Counted from the stretch's first letter, positions 7,857 through 16,746 are shown. The stretch: DNA of 64,000 bases from CBDATA01 sp965215615 (GCA_965215615.1 OZ244068.1:2170001-2234000); one strand, 5' to 3'. Notes: a model not told the origin generated them from the letters alone. Numbers and translations: made by a program.

Positions 7857-9509
7857 TCAGGGTGCGAGATCCAGGATCGGATCCTTGAGGCCGGTCATTT
7901 CCCAACGGATCAGCGTGATCGGGATGATGCCGGCACCGTAGAAGGAATCGAAGAACCGCTTGATGGTGAAATCCTCGCCCTCCTCGAGGGCGTACTCGGC
8001 GAGAAGCTCTTCGATCTGGATCTTCCCGGTGACATAGCTGGTCCCGTATCCGGGCTGGCGCAAATAGAGCTGTTGTTCGCCGCGAACCAGCGCTCCCTCG
8101 GTGAGCCACCCGCGCGGTGTCCAGCGCATCGCGTGCTCCACCGCTTCCTCCATCTCGAAGGTCTGGCCGTGGAGCCGGAGCCCCGACAGGGCGCGGGCTG
8201 CCCGCTGGGCCAGCATGATCCAGGTCAGCTCGCGGGAGCGGGGCGATCCTTCGAGAAGGCCGAGGTGCATGAACATCTCCTCGACTCCGGTGGCGAGCCC
8301 TTCGGAGCGGTTGTCGAAGATGTTGTAGAGCGAGGGAACCCGGCGGATCGGACTCGGATGGGGCGCTTCCCGCATGGCGGCGAGCTCGATCCAGTGATGC
8401 ATGTGGGGCCGGAACGCGTCCGGATCCCGGTAGATCACCTCGTTGAAGAAGTTCCGCAGATCTTCGGGGTTTTCGAGCGGAGCGAAGCTGCCGTTCACCG
8501 CCCGGAGCGCCGGCTCCATCCAGGGCTCGACCGTCTGGATTTCTTCCCGCTCGAGAAACTCCAGGTAGCGATCCACCGACTGATCGAGCCGCCGGTCGTA
8601 TTCCGCTTCGGACGCGATCCGCTCGAGCTCGGGAAGGTCGCGGTTCCGGTTTTCCTCGAAGCGCATCGAGGAGTGCGAGCGGGCGAGCTCCCGCCGCATC
8701 AGGGTGACCTGCTCTTCCCAGGACCACGGGACGAGATGCACCCGCTGCATGAGCCAGGTGTAGTTCTCCTGTCCGATGCCCGATTCCCCGGTCCGGTTCG
8801 GAGCCTCCGCTTCGAGCCAGTCGGCGAATCCGGTGCTCGCCTCGCGGGCGGCGGCGATCGCCTCCTCCAGATCGGCGCTGACTCCGGCCACCTGTTCCCC
8901 GAATTCCACGAGGTCGGCTGCCTGCCTGCGGAAGGAGCGAATGCCCGAAAGCCAGAGATCCCGGGCGTTCGAGGCGGCGAGGTTCGAACGCGCCCGGTCG
9001 AGGGTCGCGGGAATCGTCCCGATCCGGCCCGCCAGGTCGGATGCTGCTTCGGAAGAGAGCGGGTAGTCCTCCTTCCACAGGTCGATGAAGCTGTGGATCA
9101 CCGCCCCTTCGTGAGCCGGGACATCGCTCTCGGCCGGGAAGATCATCACGTAGAAGGCGGGGTCGCGCGCCCACGGGCGACGAACCCGATGATCGAAGTC
9201 CAGCCCGTTCATCTCGGCGCGGACGAGATGCCAGTCCACCTGCCCGGCCACCGCCCAGCTTTCCGGAGCGAGCGCATCCAGCCGGGCGCGCCAATCGGCC
9301 AGTTCGCGGTGCTGGCGCTCCATCGCGGCTTCCGAATAATCGGGGATGCCGTCCACGAACCCGGGACGCTCGAAGGCGCGCCACTCGTGGAAGAGCTCGA
9401 CCAGGTCGGCGTGGCTCCCTCCGGTTTCCGGCACCGGATCGGGTGCCGGGCCGCAGGAAAGAAGCAGCGTCCCGGCGAGGATCGCAGCGAAACCCGCTCC
9501 CCGTGGCAT
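7857..9509 (-). CDS. DUF885-family lipoprotein (peptidase-like)
   Basis: This 550-aa protein begins with a lipoprotein signal (LAGTLLLSCGPAP; lipidated Cys at about residue 19). The body is a mostly helical DUF885 domain. Family features near the C-terminus include SEGLATGVEEMFMHLG and QPGYGTSYVTGKIQIEELL, the latter typical of DUF885 proteins. No classic HEXXH is visible, but EEMFMH may be a variant metal site. It is 7 bp from the exported FAH-family gene and 14 bp downstream of the aminotransferase-like gene on the same strand, so these three are probably one transcript. DUF885 proteins are proposed metallocarboxypeptidases; activity here is unproven. Confidence 0.85.
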   Translation of the reverse strand: MPRGAGFAAILAGTLLLSCGPAPDPVPETGGSHADLVELFHEWRAFERPGFVDGIPDYSEAAMERQHRELADWRARLDALAPESWAVAGQVDWHLVRAEMNGLDFDHRVRRPWARDPAFYVMIFPAESDVPAHEGAVIHSFIDLWKEDYPLSSEAASDLAGRIGTIPATLDRARSNLAASNARDLWLSGIRSFRRQAADLVEFGEQVAGVSADLEEAIAAAREASTGFADWLEAEAPNRTGESGIGQENYTWLMQRVHLVPWSWEEQVTLMRRELARSHSSMRFEENRNRDLPELERIASEAEYDRRLDQSVDRYLEFLEREEIQTVEPWMEPALRAVNGSFAPLENPEDLRNFFNEVIYRDPDAFRPHMHHWIELAAMREAPHPSPIRRVPSLYNIFDNRSEGLATGVEEMFMHLGLLEGSPRSRELTWIMLAQRAARALSGLRLHGQTFEMEEAVEHAMRWTPRGWLTEGALVRGEQQLYLRQPGYGTSYVTGKIQIEELLAEYALEEGEDFTIKRFFDSFYGAGIIPITLIRWEMTGLKDPILDLAP

Positions 9510-9523
9510 GATGCCCGAGAGGA

Positions 9524-10615
9524 TCAGAGCGCCTTCCTGAGCGCGGCGAGGAATTTCTCCACGTCGCTCTCCGCGTGGTGGTGGGCCAGACTGACCCGGA
9601 TGGCACCGCGAGCGGGGTCCACTCCGCAGGCGCGAAGGGTTTCCGGTGCCCCGAAATCTCCGGACTCCACGCGGACCCCCGCCTCCCCGAGCCGCTTCGC
9701 GACCGTTTCGTCCTCTTTTTCGGTCACGAACGTCACCACCGCCAGACGGTGGGCAGCTCGCGCGGGATCCGCTTCACCGAGAACCCGAACCCCCGGAATG
9801 CGCTTCAAGCCCGAAAGAAGCCGCCGGCACAGGATCCGCTCGTCCTGGCGGATCCCCTGCATGCCCCGCCGCATCGCCTCCCGCCGTCCGAACCGGTCCG
9901 ACGGAGGGGCATCCACCCCGATGGCCGCCTCTCCGAGCTTTTCCACATAACGGATGACCCCGGAAAGGCTCGTCGTCGTCCGGTCCGAAACGGCGAGCGA
10001 CGCGGGCCGGCGGCGCTGTCTCGTCCATAGCGCCGCGCCCTCGGCACCGAAAAGTTCCCCGGCCGCGAAGAGAACCGCGTCACAGCGGAAGCGCCGGATG
10101 TCGAGAGGCCCGTGGGCGACGAACTCGCTCGCCTCCACCACGAGGGAGATCCCCGAGCCGGCGAGGAGTTGGGAAAACGGCACGATCTCGAGCAGGTCGC
10201 CGGTCACGCCGCAGGCCTTGCTCATCACCACGAGGCGGGTCCGGGGGTCGAGGAGCGTTTCGAGCTCCACGCGGGCGGGCCAGTCCACTGCCTCCACCCC
10301 GGAGGGGAGCGACCGGAGAAAGGCCTCCCGCCGGCGGCCGGGTATCTGCGTCGAGAGAACGACGCGATCTCCGGACTCGAAGCCCATCGTCTCCATCAGG
10401 CTCCCGACGAGGGCCGCGTAATCATCGGCGAGACTCACCTGCTGGGGGGCCCACTCCGCGTTGGAGTTCCAGAACCAGGCCAGATCGACAGCCGTCTCCG
10501 GAACCGACCCCGAAGCCCCCAATTCCGAGTGATACGAAGCCAATGCACGGAAATCCATCCCCTGAAGGCTCTCGCGGAAAGGTGCGTCGCGGAGGACGGC
10601 GGCCGGAAGATGCAT
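9524..10615 (-). CDS. Class-V aminotransferase-like protein lacking the PLP lysine
   Basis: This 363-aa protein has the fold of cysteine-desulfurase/kynureninase-type PLP enzymes, ending in the family segment IRVSLAHHHAESDVEKFLAAL. The active site looks dead. Where these enzymes have a Ser/Gly-His-Lys then GP-x-G, this protein reads FAAGELFGAEGAALW, with Glu at the Schiff-base lysine. The PLP-ring Asp (usually VDGAQ) reads VEASE. The ATG at 10615 is chosen because the protein starts there with a typical N-terminal arm; an open frame further upstream would run into the divergent ygfZ. It is divergent from ygfZ with only 31 bp between starts, so both promoters would have to overlap. It may be a non-catalytic regulatory or binding protein. 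Confidence 0.7.
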   Translation of the reverse strand: MHLPAAVLRDAPFRESLQGMDFRALASYHSELGASGSVPETAVDLAWFWNSNAEWAPQQVSLADDYAALVGSLMETMGFESGDRVVLSTQIPGRRREAFLRSLPSGVEAVDWPARVELETLLDPRTRLVVMSKACGVTGDLLEIVPFSQLLAGSGISLVVEASEFVAHGPLDIRRFRCDAVLFAAGELFGAEGAALWTRQRRRPASLAVSDRTTTSLSGVIRYVEKLGEAAIGVDAPPSDRFGRREAMRRGMQGIRQDERILCRRLLSGLKRIPGVRVLGEADPARAAHRLAVVTFVTEKEDETVAKRLGEAGVRVESGDFGAPETLRACGVDPARGAIRVSLAHHHAESDVEKFLAALRKAL

Positions 10616-10646
10616 GGGAAGTCTCCTCTGTGCGTAGGATAGGCCA

Positions 10647-11567
10647 GTGACGCTTCTTCTCGAACCTCTTCGCGGTCGGATTCGGATCACCGACGAGACC
10701 ACCGAAACAGCACTGCTGCGGGTGACCGGGTCGGATCGGCTCTCTTTCCTGACCCGCGTCATGTCGGGCGACCTTCCGAAAGCGGGTCCCTGCCCTACCG
10801 CGCTCCTCGGACCAAAGGGCAACCTGCGGGCAGTGGGAACCGCCGTCGTCCTCCCCGATCGGGTGGACATCGAGTGCGACGCTTCCGCATCCGGGGGGCT
10901 GCTCCAGGCGCTCGATCGGTACCGGATCACCGATGATGTCGAACTCGAGCTCGTTACGCGGATCACGGCCATCCGGGTGGAGGGCAAGGAAGCGCTTCGG
11001 GCGCTCCCCCAACAAGGAGACGAGTTCGGAGACTTCCGGACGATCCCGGACGGCCATGTCCGGCGCGAGCTCCGGCCCTGGCTCTCCTTCTTCGTGGTTC
11101 GGGAGACGGCACCGGAGGAGCCGATCCGCCGGCTCGAAGCACTCGGAGCGGTTCCCGCCTCGCCGGAAGAGGCGAACTGGCTTCGGATCGCCGCTGGAGA
11201 GCCCCGGTGGGGTTCCGAGGCAGACGAACGGTCCCTGCCGCTTCAGAGCGGCTTCGATGCTCATGTTCGGCTCGGGCGCGGCTGTTACATCGGCCAGGAA
11301 TACGTCGCCCGGCAGGCGCACCGCGGCCGGGTGACCCAGGCTCTTTGGGGCCTCCGCCTCGAGGGGGGTGCCCCGGCCGCCCGTCCGGGAACGAGGGTCT
11401 TCCGGGACGGCCGCACGGTGGGTCGGATCACGAGCAGCGCCTCCCTGCCGGAAGCGACGATCGCCCTCGGGCTGCTCGGCGCGGAGGCGGCCGCCGGGGA
11501 CCCGGTCCGGGTGGGCGAAACGGCGGCCGAGGTCACCCCCCTCCCCTTCCCGGCCGAAAGCCTGTGA
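10647..11567 (+). CDS. ygfZ: YgfZ/GcvT-like folate-binding Fe-S cluster protein
   Basis: This 306-aa protein belongs to the YgfZ (IBA57) branch of the GcvT fold. The signature K/R-G-C-Y-x-G-Q-E is present as GRGCYIGQEYVAR near residue 210. The N-terminal folate-binding half includes GSDRLSFLTRVMSGDL, like the family's Q/GRD-x-x-FL segment. YgfZ helps repair or assemble Fe-S clusters of enzymes such as MiaB using tetrahydrofolate. The start is GTG at 10647. The stop overlaps the next start (GTGA at 11564). The neighbouring divergent class-V-like protein is reminiscent of SufS/IscS, which suits an Fe-S theme, but that protein lacks its lysine. Confidence 0.88.
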   Translation: MTLLLEPLRGRIRITDETTETALLRVTGSDRLSFLTRVMSGDLPKAGPCPTALLGPKGNLRAVGTAVVLPDRVDIECDASASGGLLQALDRYRITDDVELELVTRITAIRVEGKEALRALPQQGDEFGDFRTIPDGHVRRELRPWLSFFVVRETAPEEPIRRLEALGAVPASPEEANWLRIAAGEPRWGSEADERSLPLQSGFDAHVRLGRGCYIGQEYVARQAHRGRVTQALWGLRLEGGAPAARPGTRVFRDGRTVGRITSSASLPEATIALGLLGAEAAAGDPVRVGETAAEVTPLPFPAESL

Positions 11568-12154
11568 GCTTTCCGCTTCTTTGGACGCTCGGAAGCGCAC
11601 TCGGCATGGCGGTGGCGGCAACCGCGTCCCGGCCGCTCTCCTGGCTTGCGGGGGGAGCGGTGGGGACCGTGCTCGGCTCCATCCCCGCAGAGGCGGCGGT
11701 CGGAGCGGTCGCGGGAGGAGGAACGCTTTTTGGCGTGGGCGCTTTCCAATGGCTGCTGCTTCGGGGCCGCGTCGGTTGGTCGGCGCGCTGGCCGGCAGCT
11801 TCCGGGCTCGGCGGTGCGGCGGCCGCCGCCGGTGCCTTCTCCCTTCTCGAAGCCTTGCCCGGAAACGGATTCGCGGAAACTGTCCTGAGCGCCGCCGTCG
11901 GATTCGCTTGCTGGGTCGCGGTTTTCTGGGTCGTTCTCCGACAACAGCTTCCCGGAGCCATGCGGCTCGGAGCAGCGAGTGCCGCCGCCTTCCTCGCCGC
12001 CGCCGTGATCAGTGCCGTCGCCGGGGCCCTTTCCGGCCTCGAAGGCGCGGAAGGAGCGTTCGCCGCTCTCTTCGGCGCTCTTTACGGTGCCATCCTGCTG
12101 CCACCGCTCCGCAGATGGGGCAGTCTGCCGGGCAAACGCTACAATTCGGAGTGA
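11564..12154 (+). CDS. Small multi-pass membrane protein, unknown function
   Basis: This 196-aa protein is very rich in Gly and Ala, with about five hydrophobic segments (for example WTLGSALGMAVAATASRPL, AVAGGGTLFGVGAFQWLLL and FACWVAVFWVVLRQQL) and a short basic C-terminal tail (PPLRRWGSLPGKRYNSE). Small-residue-rich helices with Gly-rich hairpins are seen in many uncharacterised bacterial membrane proteins. I do not recognise a family. GTG at 11564 is chosen because it overlaps the ygfZ stop by 4 bp, implying translational coupling. Confidence 0.65.
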   Translation: MSFPLLWTLGSALGMAVAATASRPLSWLAGGAVGTVLGSIPAEAAVGAVAGGGTLFGVGAFQWLLLRGRVGWSARWPAASGLGGAAAAAGAFSLLEALPGNGFAETVLSAAVGFACWVAVFWVVLRQQLPGAMRLGAASAAAFLAAAVISAVAGALSGLEGAEGAFAALFGALYGAILLPPLRRWGSLPGKRYNSE

Positions 12155-12220
12155 GCCGGCCGGCAGCCGCGATCACGCGGGCGGCGACTCACAGGAAGGA
12201 TTTACTCGCCCCCCCGATCG

Positions 12221-12240
12221 GCATCCCAGAGCATCCCAGA
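12221..12240. repeat. Perfect 10-bp tandem duplication before carD-like gene
   Basis: The decamer GCATCCCAGA occurs twice back to back immediately before the ATG of the CarD-like gene, filling the position where a ribosome-binding site would be. The duplicate has no purine-rich Shine-Dalgarno core. It may simply be slippage, or it may affect translation start. Confidence 0.8.
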
Positions 12241-12876
12241 ATGGAGGAATCAAACACAGCCCCGCCGGTGTACGAACCGGGCGAACAGGTCTTCTACCCA
12301 CAGCACGGGCACTGCGAAGTGGGCGAAGTCATTCGCGATGAGCGCACCGGCCTCGAATTGCTGGAGCTGACCCCGCAGGAAGTCTCCGGCACGAGCGGTG
12401 TCCAGAACCGCATCCTGGTTCCCATCTCCCAGCTGGAGGCCCGCCGGATTCGGCGGCCCGGTCAGGCACCGGGAGTGATTGCCGAGGTTCTCGGGTCGGA
12501 CTTCGAACCCACCATCGAAGATGCCACCGAGCGGCTGGACCTCATCACCGCACAGGAACGGGACGGCTCGGTGCGGGCCCTCGCTCTCGCGCTGAAGCGG
12601 CTCCATCTGCGCCGGGAGATGAAGGAGAAGACCATCAGTCGAGAGGAAGAGCGCCATCGCGCCCGCATCCGGAAGTGGCTCGTTCTCGAATACATGGCAG
12701 AAGAAGACTGCACCCCCGGTCAGGCGCAGTCCGCCATCACCCGCCTGCTGGCATCGACCATGGACAAGGTGCGGGCCCGCGAACGGGATCTCGAACGCGA
12801 ACAACGGCAGGCGGCGCGCGCCGAGCGCAAACGCATCGCCGAAGCCGAGAAGAACCGCCGCCGGGGTCGAAAATAG
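12241..12876 (+). CDS. CarD/CdnL-family RNA polymerase-binding regulator
   Basis: This 211-aa protein starts with the CarD_CdnL_TRCF domain: YEPGEQVFYPQHGHCEVGEV (about residues 10-29), the Tudor-like fold that contacts the RNAP beta subunit. The C-terminal two thirds is helical and highly charged, ending in a basic coiled tail (from about residue 175, rich in Arg, Glu and Lys). CarD proteins stabilise the open complex at rRNA and other promoters in Actinobacteria, Myxobacteria and relatives. Its start follows a tandem decamer. The next gene (xseA) begins 22 bp downstream, so they may be co-transcribed. The helical half is less well conserved than the N-terminus. Confidence 0.85.
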   Translation: MEESNTAPPVYEPGEQVFYPQHGHCEVGEVIRDERTGLELLELTPQEVSGTSGVQNRILVPISQLEARRIRRPGQAPGVIAEVLGSDFEPTIEDATERLDLITAQERDGSVRALALALKRLHLRREMKEKTISREEERHRARIRKWLVLEYMAEEDCTPGQAQSAITRLLASTMDKVRARERDLEREQRQAARAERKRIAEAEKNRRRGRK

Positions 12877-12898
12877 AAGCCGGCGGCTCACCAGCCGG

Positions 12899-14407
12899 AT
12901 GACGACTCTCAGCGCTCTCCCGAAGCGCGGGTCCGCCGAGTCGCCCTGGTCGGTGGACGAACTGAGCGAAGCCATCGGCCGGGTGGTCGGTGCCGGATTC
13001 CCCGGCCGGCTGTGGGTCGAAGGCGAGCTCTCCCAGGTGAGGCCGTCCGGCGGCAACGTGTGGTTTTCGCTCCGCGAAGGAAAGGCCGTGCTCGGGGCGG
13101 TGGCCTGGCGGGAAGCGGCGAGGCGTCTCCCCGAAGGGCTCAAGCAGGGCGACCAGATTCGGGCACTCGGCAGCGTCCGGACCTGGAAGGGACAAAGCCG
13201 ATACCAGTTCGTGGTGGACCGGGTCGAGCGGGCGGGGCTCGGCGAGCTGCTCCAGACGCTCCGGGAGATCGAGATCCGCCTGACCCGCGAGGGGCTCTTC
13301 GCGCCCGAAAGAAAGCGGCCCCTGCCCCGGACACCGCTCCGGGTCGGACTCCTCACCTCGAGAGGAAGCGATGCCTGGCGCGACTTCCTCCATACGGCGA
13401 CCAGACGCTTTCCGGGAATCGAAATCCTGAGCTGGCACTCCCGGGTGCAGGGTGCCGGAGCGCCGCGGGAGCTCGTGGCCGGCCTCCGGGAACTCGCCCG
13501 GGAAGCGCCCGACTTCATCGTGATCACCCGCGGAGGCGGCTCCTTCGAGGACTTGCTCGCGTTCAGCGATGAGGCGTTGCTGCGAGCTGTCGCCACCTGC
13601 CCGACTCCGGTGGTCAGCGCGATCGGACACGAAAACGACCGTCCGCTTCTCGACCAGGCGGCCGATGTTCGCTCGAAGACACCCACCGCCGCCGCCGAGG
13701 AACACATCCCCGACCACCGCGAACTGCGAGAAGAACTGGACGACCGTCGTCAGGCGGCGGAGCGGCAGGCCGAACAGCGACTGAGCGGGGCCGGACGCTC
13801 GCTCGAAGCCCGGGCCCACCACCGTGGTTTCTCCGCGTTCCCGTACCGCCTCGGGCGGGAGCAGGACCGGGTGGAGAACCTCCGCTCCCGGCTGGGACAG
13901 GCGGCGCTCGGCCAGTGGAACCGGCGCTCCGAAGAGCTCGAAACACGTCGCCGGAAGCTCGAAACGCTCCACCCCGGTGTGCGACTCGAACGCCAGAAAC
14001 GCGACCTGGCCGAGCTTCGGAACCGGATCACGGCGCTCGCCCCGCTCGATTCCTGGTGGCCGAGGCTTCCGGGCTACGCCGCCCGGCTCGCTCCCGACCG
14101 GATGCGCCGCCTGGTGGAGGACGGGCGCCGCACCACCAGCAGGGCCGCCGAACGCTCCGAAGCGCTGGCCGGAGGCCGCCTGGAGCGGTTCACGGCCCGG
14201 TCCGAAAACCGGGGAGAGCGGCTTCGGGCACAGAATCCCCTCCTCCTGCTCAAGCGGGGTTACAGTCTCGTGTTCGATTCGGGCGGCAAGGTTCTGGTTT
14301 CGGTGGAAGGATTGGCCGCCGGAGAACCTATCCGCATCCAACTGGCCGATGGCGACATCGAGGCCCGCGTACTCGAAGGGGGCGCGGCCAGCGAGGAGAG
14401 ACCATGA
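12899..14407 (+). CDS. xseA: Exodeoxyribonuclease VII large subunit
   Basis: This 502-aa protein is the catalytic subunit of the single-strand-specific exonuclease. The N-terminal OB-fold has WVEGELSQVRPSGGNVWFSL (about residues 38-57). The catalytic core shows ITRGGGSFEDLLAFSDEALLRA (about 205-226) and VVSAIGHENDRPLLDQAADVRSKTPTAAAE, all family hallmarks, with GHEND in place of the commoner GHETD. A long coiled-coil follows, then the C-terminal segment LLLKRGYSLVF typical of XseA. It overlaps the small-subunit gene by 4 bp (ATGA at 14404), enforcing stoichiometric translation. Confidence 0.96.
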   Translation: MTTLSALPKRGSAESPWSVDELSEAIGRVVGAGFPGRLWVEGELSQVRPSGGNVWFSLREGKAVLGAVAWREAARRLPEGLKQGDQIRALGSVRTWKGQSRYQFVVDRVERAGLGELLQTLREIEIRLTREGLFAPERKRPLPRTPLRVGLLTSRGSDAWRDFLHTATRRFPGIEILSWHSRVQGAGAPRELVAGLRELAREAPDFIVITRGGGSFEDLLAFSDEALLRAVATCPTPVVSAIGHENDRPLLDQAADVRSKTPTAAAEEHIPDHRELREELDDRRQAAERQAEQRLSGAGRSLEARAHHRGFSAFPYRLGREQDRVENLRSRLGQAALGQWNRRSEELETRRRKLETLHPGVRLERQKRDLAELRNRITALAPLDSWWPRLPGYAARLAPDRMRRLVEDGRRTTSRAAERSEALAGGRLERFTARSENRGERLRAQNPLLLLKRGYSLVFDSGGKVLVSVEGLAAGEPIRIQLADGDIEARVLEGGAASEERP

Positions 14408-14841
14408 GCGAAAGCCCGCAGTCCATCGAAGCTCTCGATGCCGAGCTCGCGGCAGCCCTCGGCCAGCTCGAGGCAGCCGATGTCGCGCTCGAGGAGCGGC
14501 TCCGCCTCCACAATCGGGCCGCGGGGCTCTACCGGAAGCTCGAAGAGCGGCTCGGCGAAGCCCGCGCCGAGCTGGAGCAACGCGAAGCCACCGGATCCGA
14601 AGCCGAAGAGACCGAAAGCTACGAAGAGCTGAGCAGCCGGCTCGAAAAGACCGTCGCCGCCATGGAGGACGAGGCCCTGCCGCTCGGCCGGGTGCTCGCA
14701 ATGCGGCGCGAGGCGCTCGGGCTCGCGGCCCGCTGCGAAGCCATTCTGAACAGCGCGAGCGGACGGATCCGGAATCTCGACGAGGAGGACAAGCAGATGG
14801 ATGGGGGGATGGACAAGGAGGAGGAAGTTGCCCCGTTCTGA
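14404..14841 (+). CDS. xseB: Exodeoxyribonuclease VII small subunit with duplicated XseB domain
   Basis: XseB is normally about 80 aa; this protein has 145. The C-terminal half (about residues 65-125) is a recognisable XseB domain: SYEELSSRLEKTVAAMEDEA, LPLGRVLAMRREALGLAARC, then a helix ending GRIRNLDEED. The N-terminal half (about 6-60) repeats the same register: SIEALDAELAAALGQLEAAD, VALEERLRLHNRAAGLYRKL, then EERLGEARAELEQ. The copies are joined by an acidic linker (GSEAEETE). XseB binds the XseA coiled-coil, so a tandem version could bridge two sites. The ispA reading frame opens inside its 3' end. Confidence 0.85.
   Translation: MSESPQSIEALDAELAAALGQLEAADVALEERLRLHNRAAGLYRKLEERLGEARAELEQREATGSEAEETESYEELSSRLEKTVAAMEDEALPLGRVLAMRREALGLAARCEAILNSASGRIRNLDEEDKQMDGGMDKEEEVAPF
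14815..14827 (+). promoter_or_regulatory. Strong Shine-Dalgarno deciding a TTG start for ispA
   Basis: The purine run AAGGAGGAGGAAG inside the end of xseB stands directly before TTG at 14828. It is the best Shine-Dalgarno in this operon and argues for TTG rather than the in-frame ATG at 14801, which has no such sequence. Confidence 0.6.
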
Positions 14842-15787
14842 TTCCCGACAGCTCGATCTCGCCGCCGCCGAAGACCTCGACCGGTTCCTCTCCGAATCGG
14901 CCCGCGCCATGGAGCGGTACTTCGACGAGGTGCTCCCCGACCCGGCCGGGCCTTCGGAAGAACTTGCAGGGGAGCTCGCCGAAGCCATGCGCTACGCCAC
15001 GCTCGGCGGCGGAAAGCGCATCCGGCCGGCGCTCGCCTTCGCGGGAGCCATCGCGGTCGGAGGCAAGGCCGGGGACGCGCTTCCGGCGGCCGCCGCCGTG
15101 GAATTGATCCACACCTACTCGCTGATCCACGACGATCTCCCGTGCATGGACGACGACGACCTGCGCCGCGGCAAGCCCTCTACCCACATCCGCTTCGGGG
15201 AGGCGGTCGCGGTGCTCGCCGGAGATGCCCTCCAGGCGCTCGCTTTCGAGTTGCTCGCCACCGGAGGAGGCCCGGGCTTCACCCCTCCCAACCGGGTGGC
15301 CGGCATCGCGCGGCTGGGTGCCGCTTCCGGAGCGGGCGGCCTCGTGGGAGGACAGACCGCGGACCTCGATGCCGAGACCCGCCGCGCGACCCAGGCGGAA
15401 CTCGAATCCATCCACCGCCGCAAGACCGGAGCGCTGCTCGGCGCTTCGGCCGCGCTCGGCGGCCTCACGGCCGGTGCCGATGCCCGGACGGTGGATGTCC
15501 TCGAAGACTTCGGGCGCGAGATCGGGCTCGTCTTCCAGATCGTGGACGATCTGCTGGACGAAGAGTCCACCAGCGAGGACCTGGGAAAGCGTGCCGGCAA
15601 GGACCGCGCCGCCGGCAAGGCCACCTATCCCAGCCTGCTCGGTGTCGAAGAAGCGAGACAGGAGGCCGCCTCCCGGACCGAGCGCGCTTCGAAGCAGCTC
15701 GCCGCCGGGCTTGGGCCGCAAGCCCAACCCGACGGCCTTCGTCAGCTCGACCAGCTCGCAAGACGCATCCTCACCCGGCGGGCCTGA
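14828..15787 (+). CDS. ispA: Farnesyl/geranylgeranyl diphosphate synthase (trans-polyprenyl synthase)
   Basis: This 319-aa prenyltransferase condenses IPP with allylic diphosphates to make FPP or GGPP, the precursor for squalene, quinone tails and carriers. GGGKRIRP near residue 60 binds IPP. The first Asp-rich motif is DDLPCMDDDDLRRGKPS (about 101-117), with the DDxxxxD spacing of bacterial IspA. The second is QIVDDLLD (about 237-244), and KTGALLGAS is also conserved. TTG at 14828 is chosen for its strong upstream AAGGAGG; ATG at 14801 is the alternative. It overlaps xseB, a classic xseA-xseB-ispA order. In this genome it also feeds the sterol pathway encoded at 0-5.6 kb. Confidence 0.93.
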   Translation: MPRSDSRQLDLAAAEDLDRFLSESARAMERYFDEVLPDPAGPSEELAGELAEAMRYATLGGGKRIRPALAFAGAIAVGGKAGDALPAAAAVELIHTYSLIHDDLPCMDDDDLRRGKPSTHIRFGEAVAVLAGDALQALAFELLATGGGPGFTPPNRVAGIARLGAASGAGGLVGGQTADLDAETRRATQAELESIHRRKTGALLGASAALGGLTAGADARTVDVLEDFGREIGLVFQIVDDLLDEESTSEDLGKRAGKDRAAGKATYPSLLGVEEARQEAASRTERASKQLAAGLGPQAQPDGLRQLDQLARRILTRRA

Positions 15788-15798
15788 CAGGCTGGGAC

Positions 15799-16746
15799 AT
15801 GGCCGAAAACGGCGAACCCTTCTGTATTCCGGAGGGAGAGCCTCCGAGGATCGGCATCGCCGCCAAGCTGAGCGCCGAAGATGCCCGGGAGACCGCCCGG
15901 GATGTCATCGCCTGGCTCGCCGGACGGGGAGCCGAAGTCGCGGTGGAAGAACGGCTTGCCAGCCTGATGGAACACGAGGGCCGGGTCGCCACCCAGGAAA
16001 AGCTCGGGGAAGGCCGCCATCTGGTGGTGGTGCTCGGCGGCGACGGCACCCTGCTCTCGGTGGCGCGCGCCATGGGCGAGAGCCAGGTACCGATCTTCGG
16101 AGTCAACCTCGGAAGTCTCGGGTTCCTGACCAAGGCTTCGCTGGATCAGCTCTACAAGGGCCTCACCCGGATCCTCGCCGGGGAGGCCTTCCTCGACATC
16201 CGGACGACGCTCGGGGTTCTGGTGCGGCGCGACCGGTCGGTTCTCCGCGAGGATTTCGCCATCAACGACGTGGTGGTCACCGGCGGCGCGGTCGCCCGGG
16301 TGATGCGGGTCCGGGTCGCCACCCGGGCCGGGTTCGTCGCGACGATCCTCGGAGACGGGGTCATCGTCGCCACTCCAACCGGTTCGACCGCGTACAGCCT
16401 CGGAGCGGGCGGCCCGGTGGTGCACCCGGCCGTCGAAGCCATCGTGCTGGCGCCGATCGTCCCGCTCACCCTGACACAGCGGCCGATGGTCTTCCCGGGA
16501 ACCGAAGAACTCACCCTGACGCTCACCGGGAAGCGCCAGCCGGTCCACGTGACGCTCGACGGACAGTCGAGCCACCCGCTGCTTCCGGGAGACTCGATCG
16601 TGGTGCAGCGATCCCGGGTCCGGGTGCGCCTGCTCAGTCCGCCGGGGACCAACTACTTCCGGGTGCTGCGCAAGAAGCTGCTCTGGAGCGCGCTGCCCCC
16701 GAAACGCCTCCCGACCTCACCGCCGACTCCGCCGGAGAAGCCCTGA
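15799..16746 (+). CDS. nadK: NAD kinase
   Basis: This 315-aa enzyme phosphorylates NAD to NADP. The catalytic GGDGTLL motif lies near residue 83, followed by the NE/D-equivalent segment containing FAINDVVVTGG and the glycine-rich conserved domain with TPTGSTAYSLGAGGPVVHP (about 193-211). The C-terminal VTLDGQSSHPL is also family-typical. ATG at 15799 lies 11 bp after the ispA stop, so it closes the ygfZ-to-nadK transcript. It has a short extra N-terminus and a Pro-rich tail (LPTSPPTPPEKP). It is convergent with the amino-acid ABC operon and separated from it by a single base. Confidence 0.95.
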   Translation: MAENGEPFCIPEGEPPRIGIAAKLSAEDARETARDVIAWLAGRGAEVAVEERLASLMEHEGRVATQEKLGEGRHLVVVLGGDGTLLSVARAMGESQVPIFGVNLGSLGFLTKASLDQLYKGLTRILAGEAFLDIRTTLGVLVRRDRSVLREDFAINDVVVTGGAVARVMRVRVATRAGFVATILGDGVIVATPTGSTAYSLGAGGPVVHPAVEAIVLAPIVPLTLTQRPMVFPGTEELTLTLTGKRQPVHVTLDGQSSHPLLPGDSIVVQRSRVRVRLLSPPGTNYFRVLRKKLLWSALPPKRLPTSPPTPPEKP

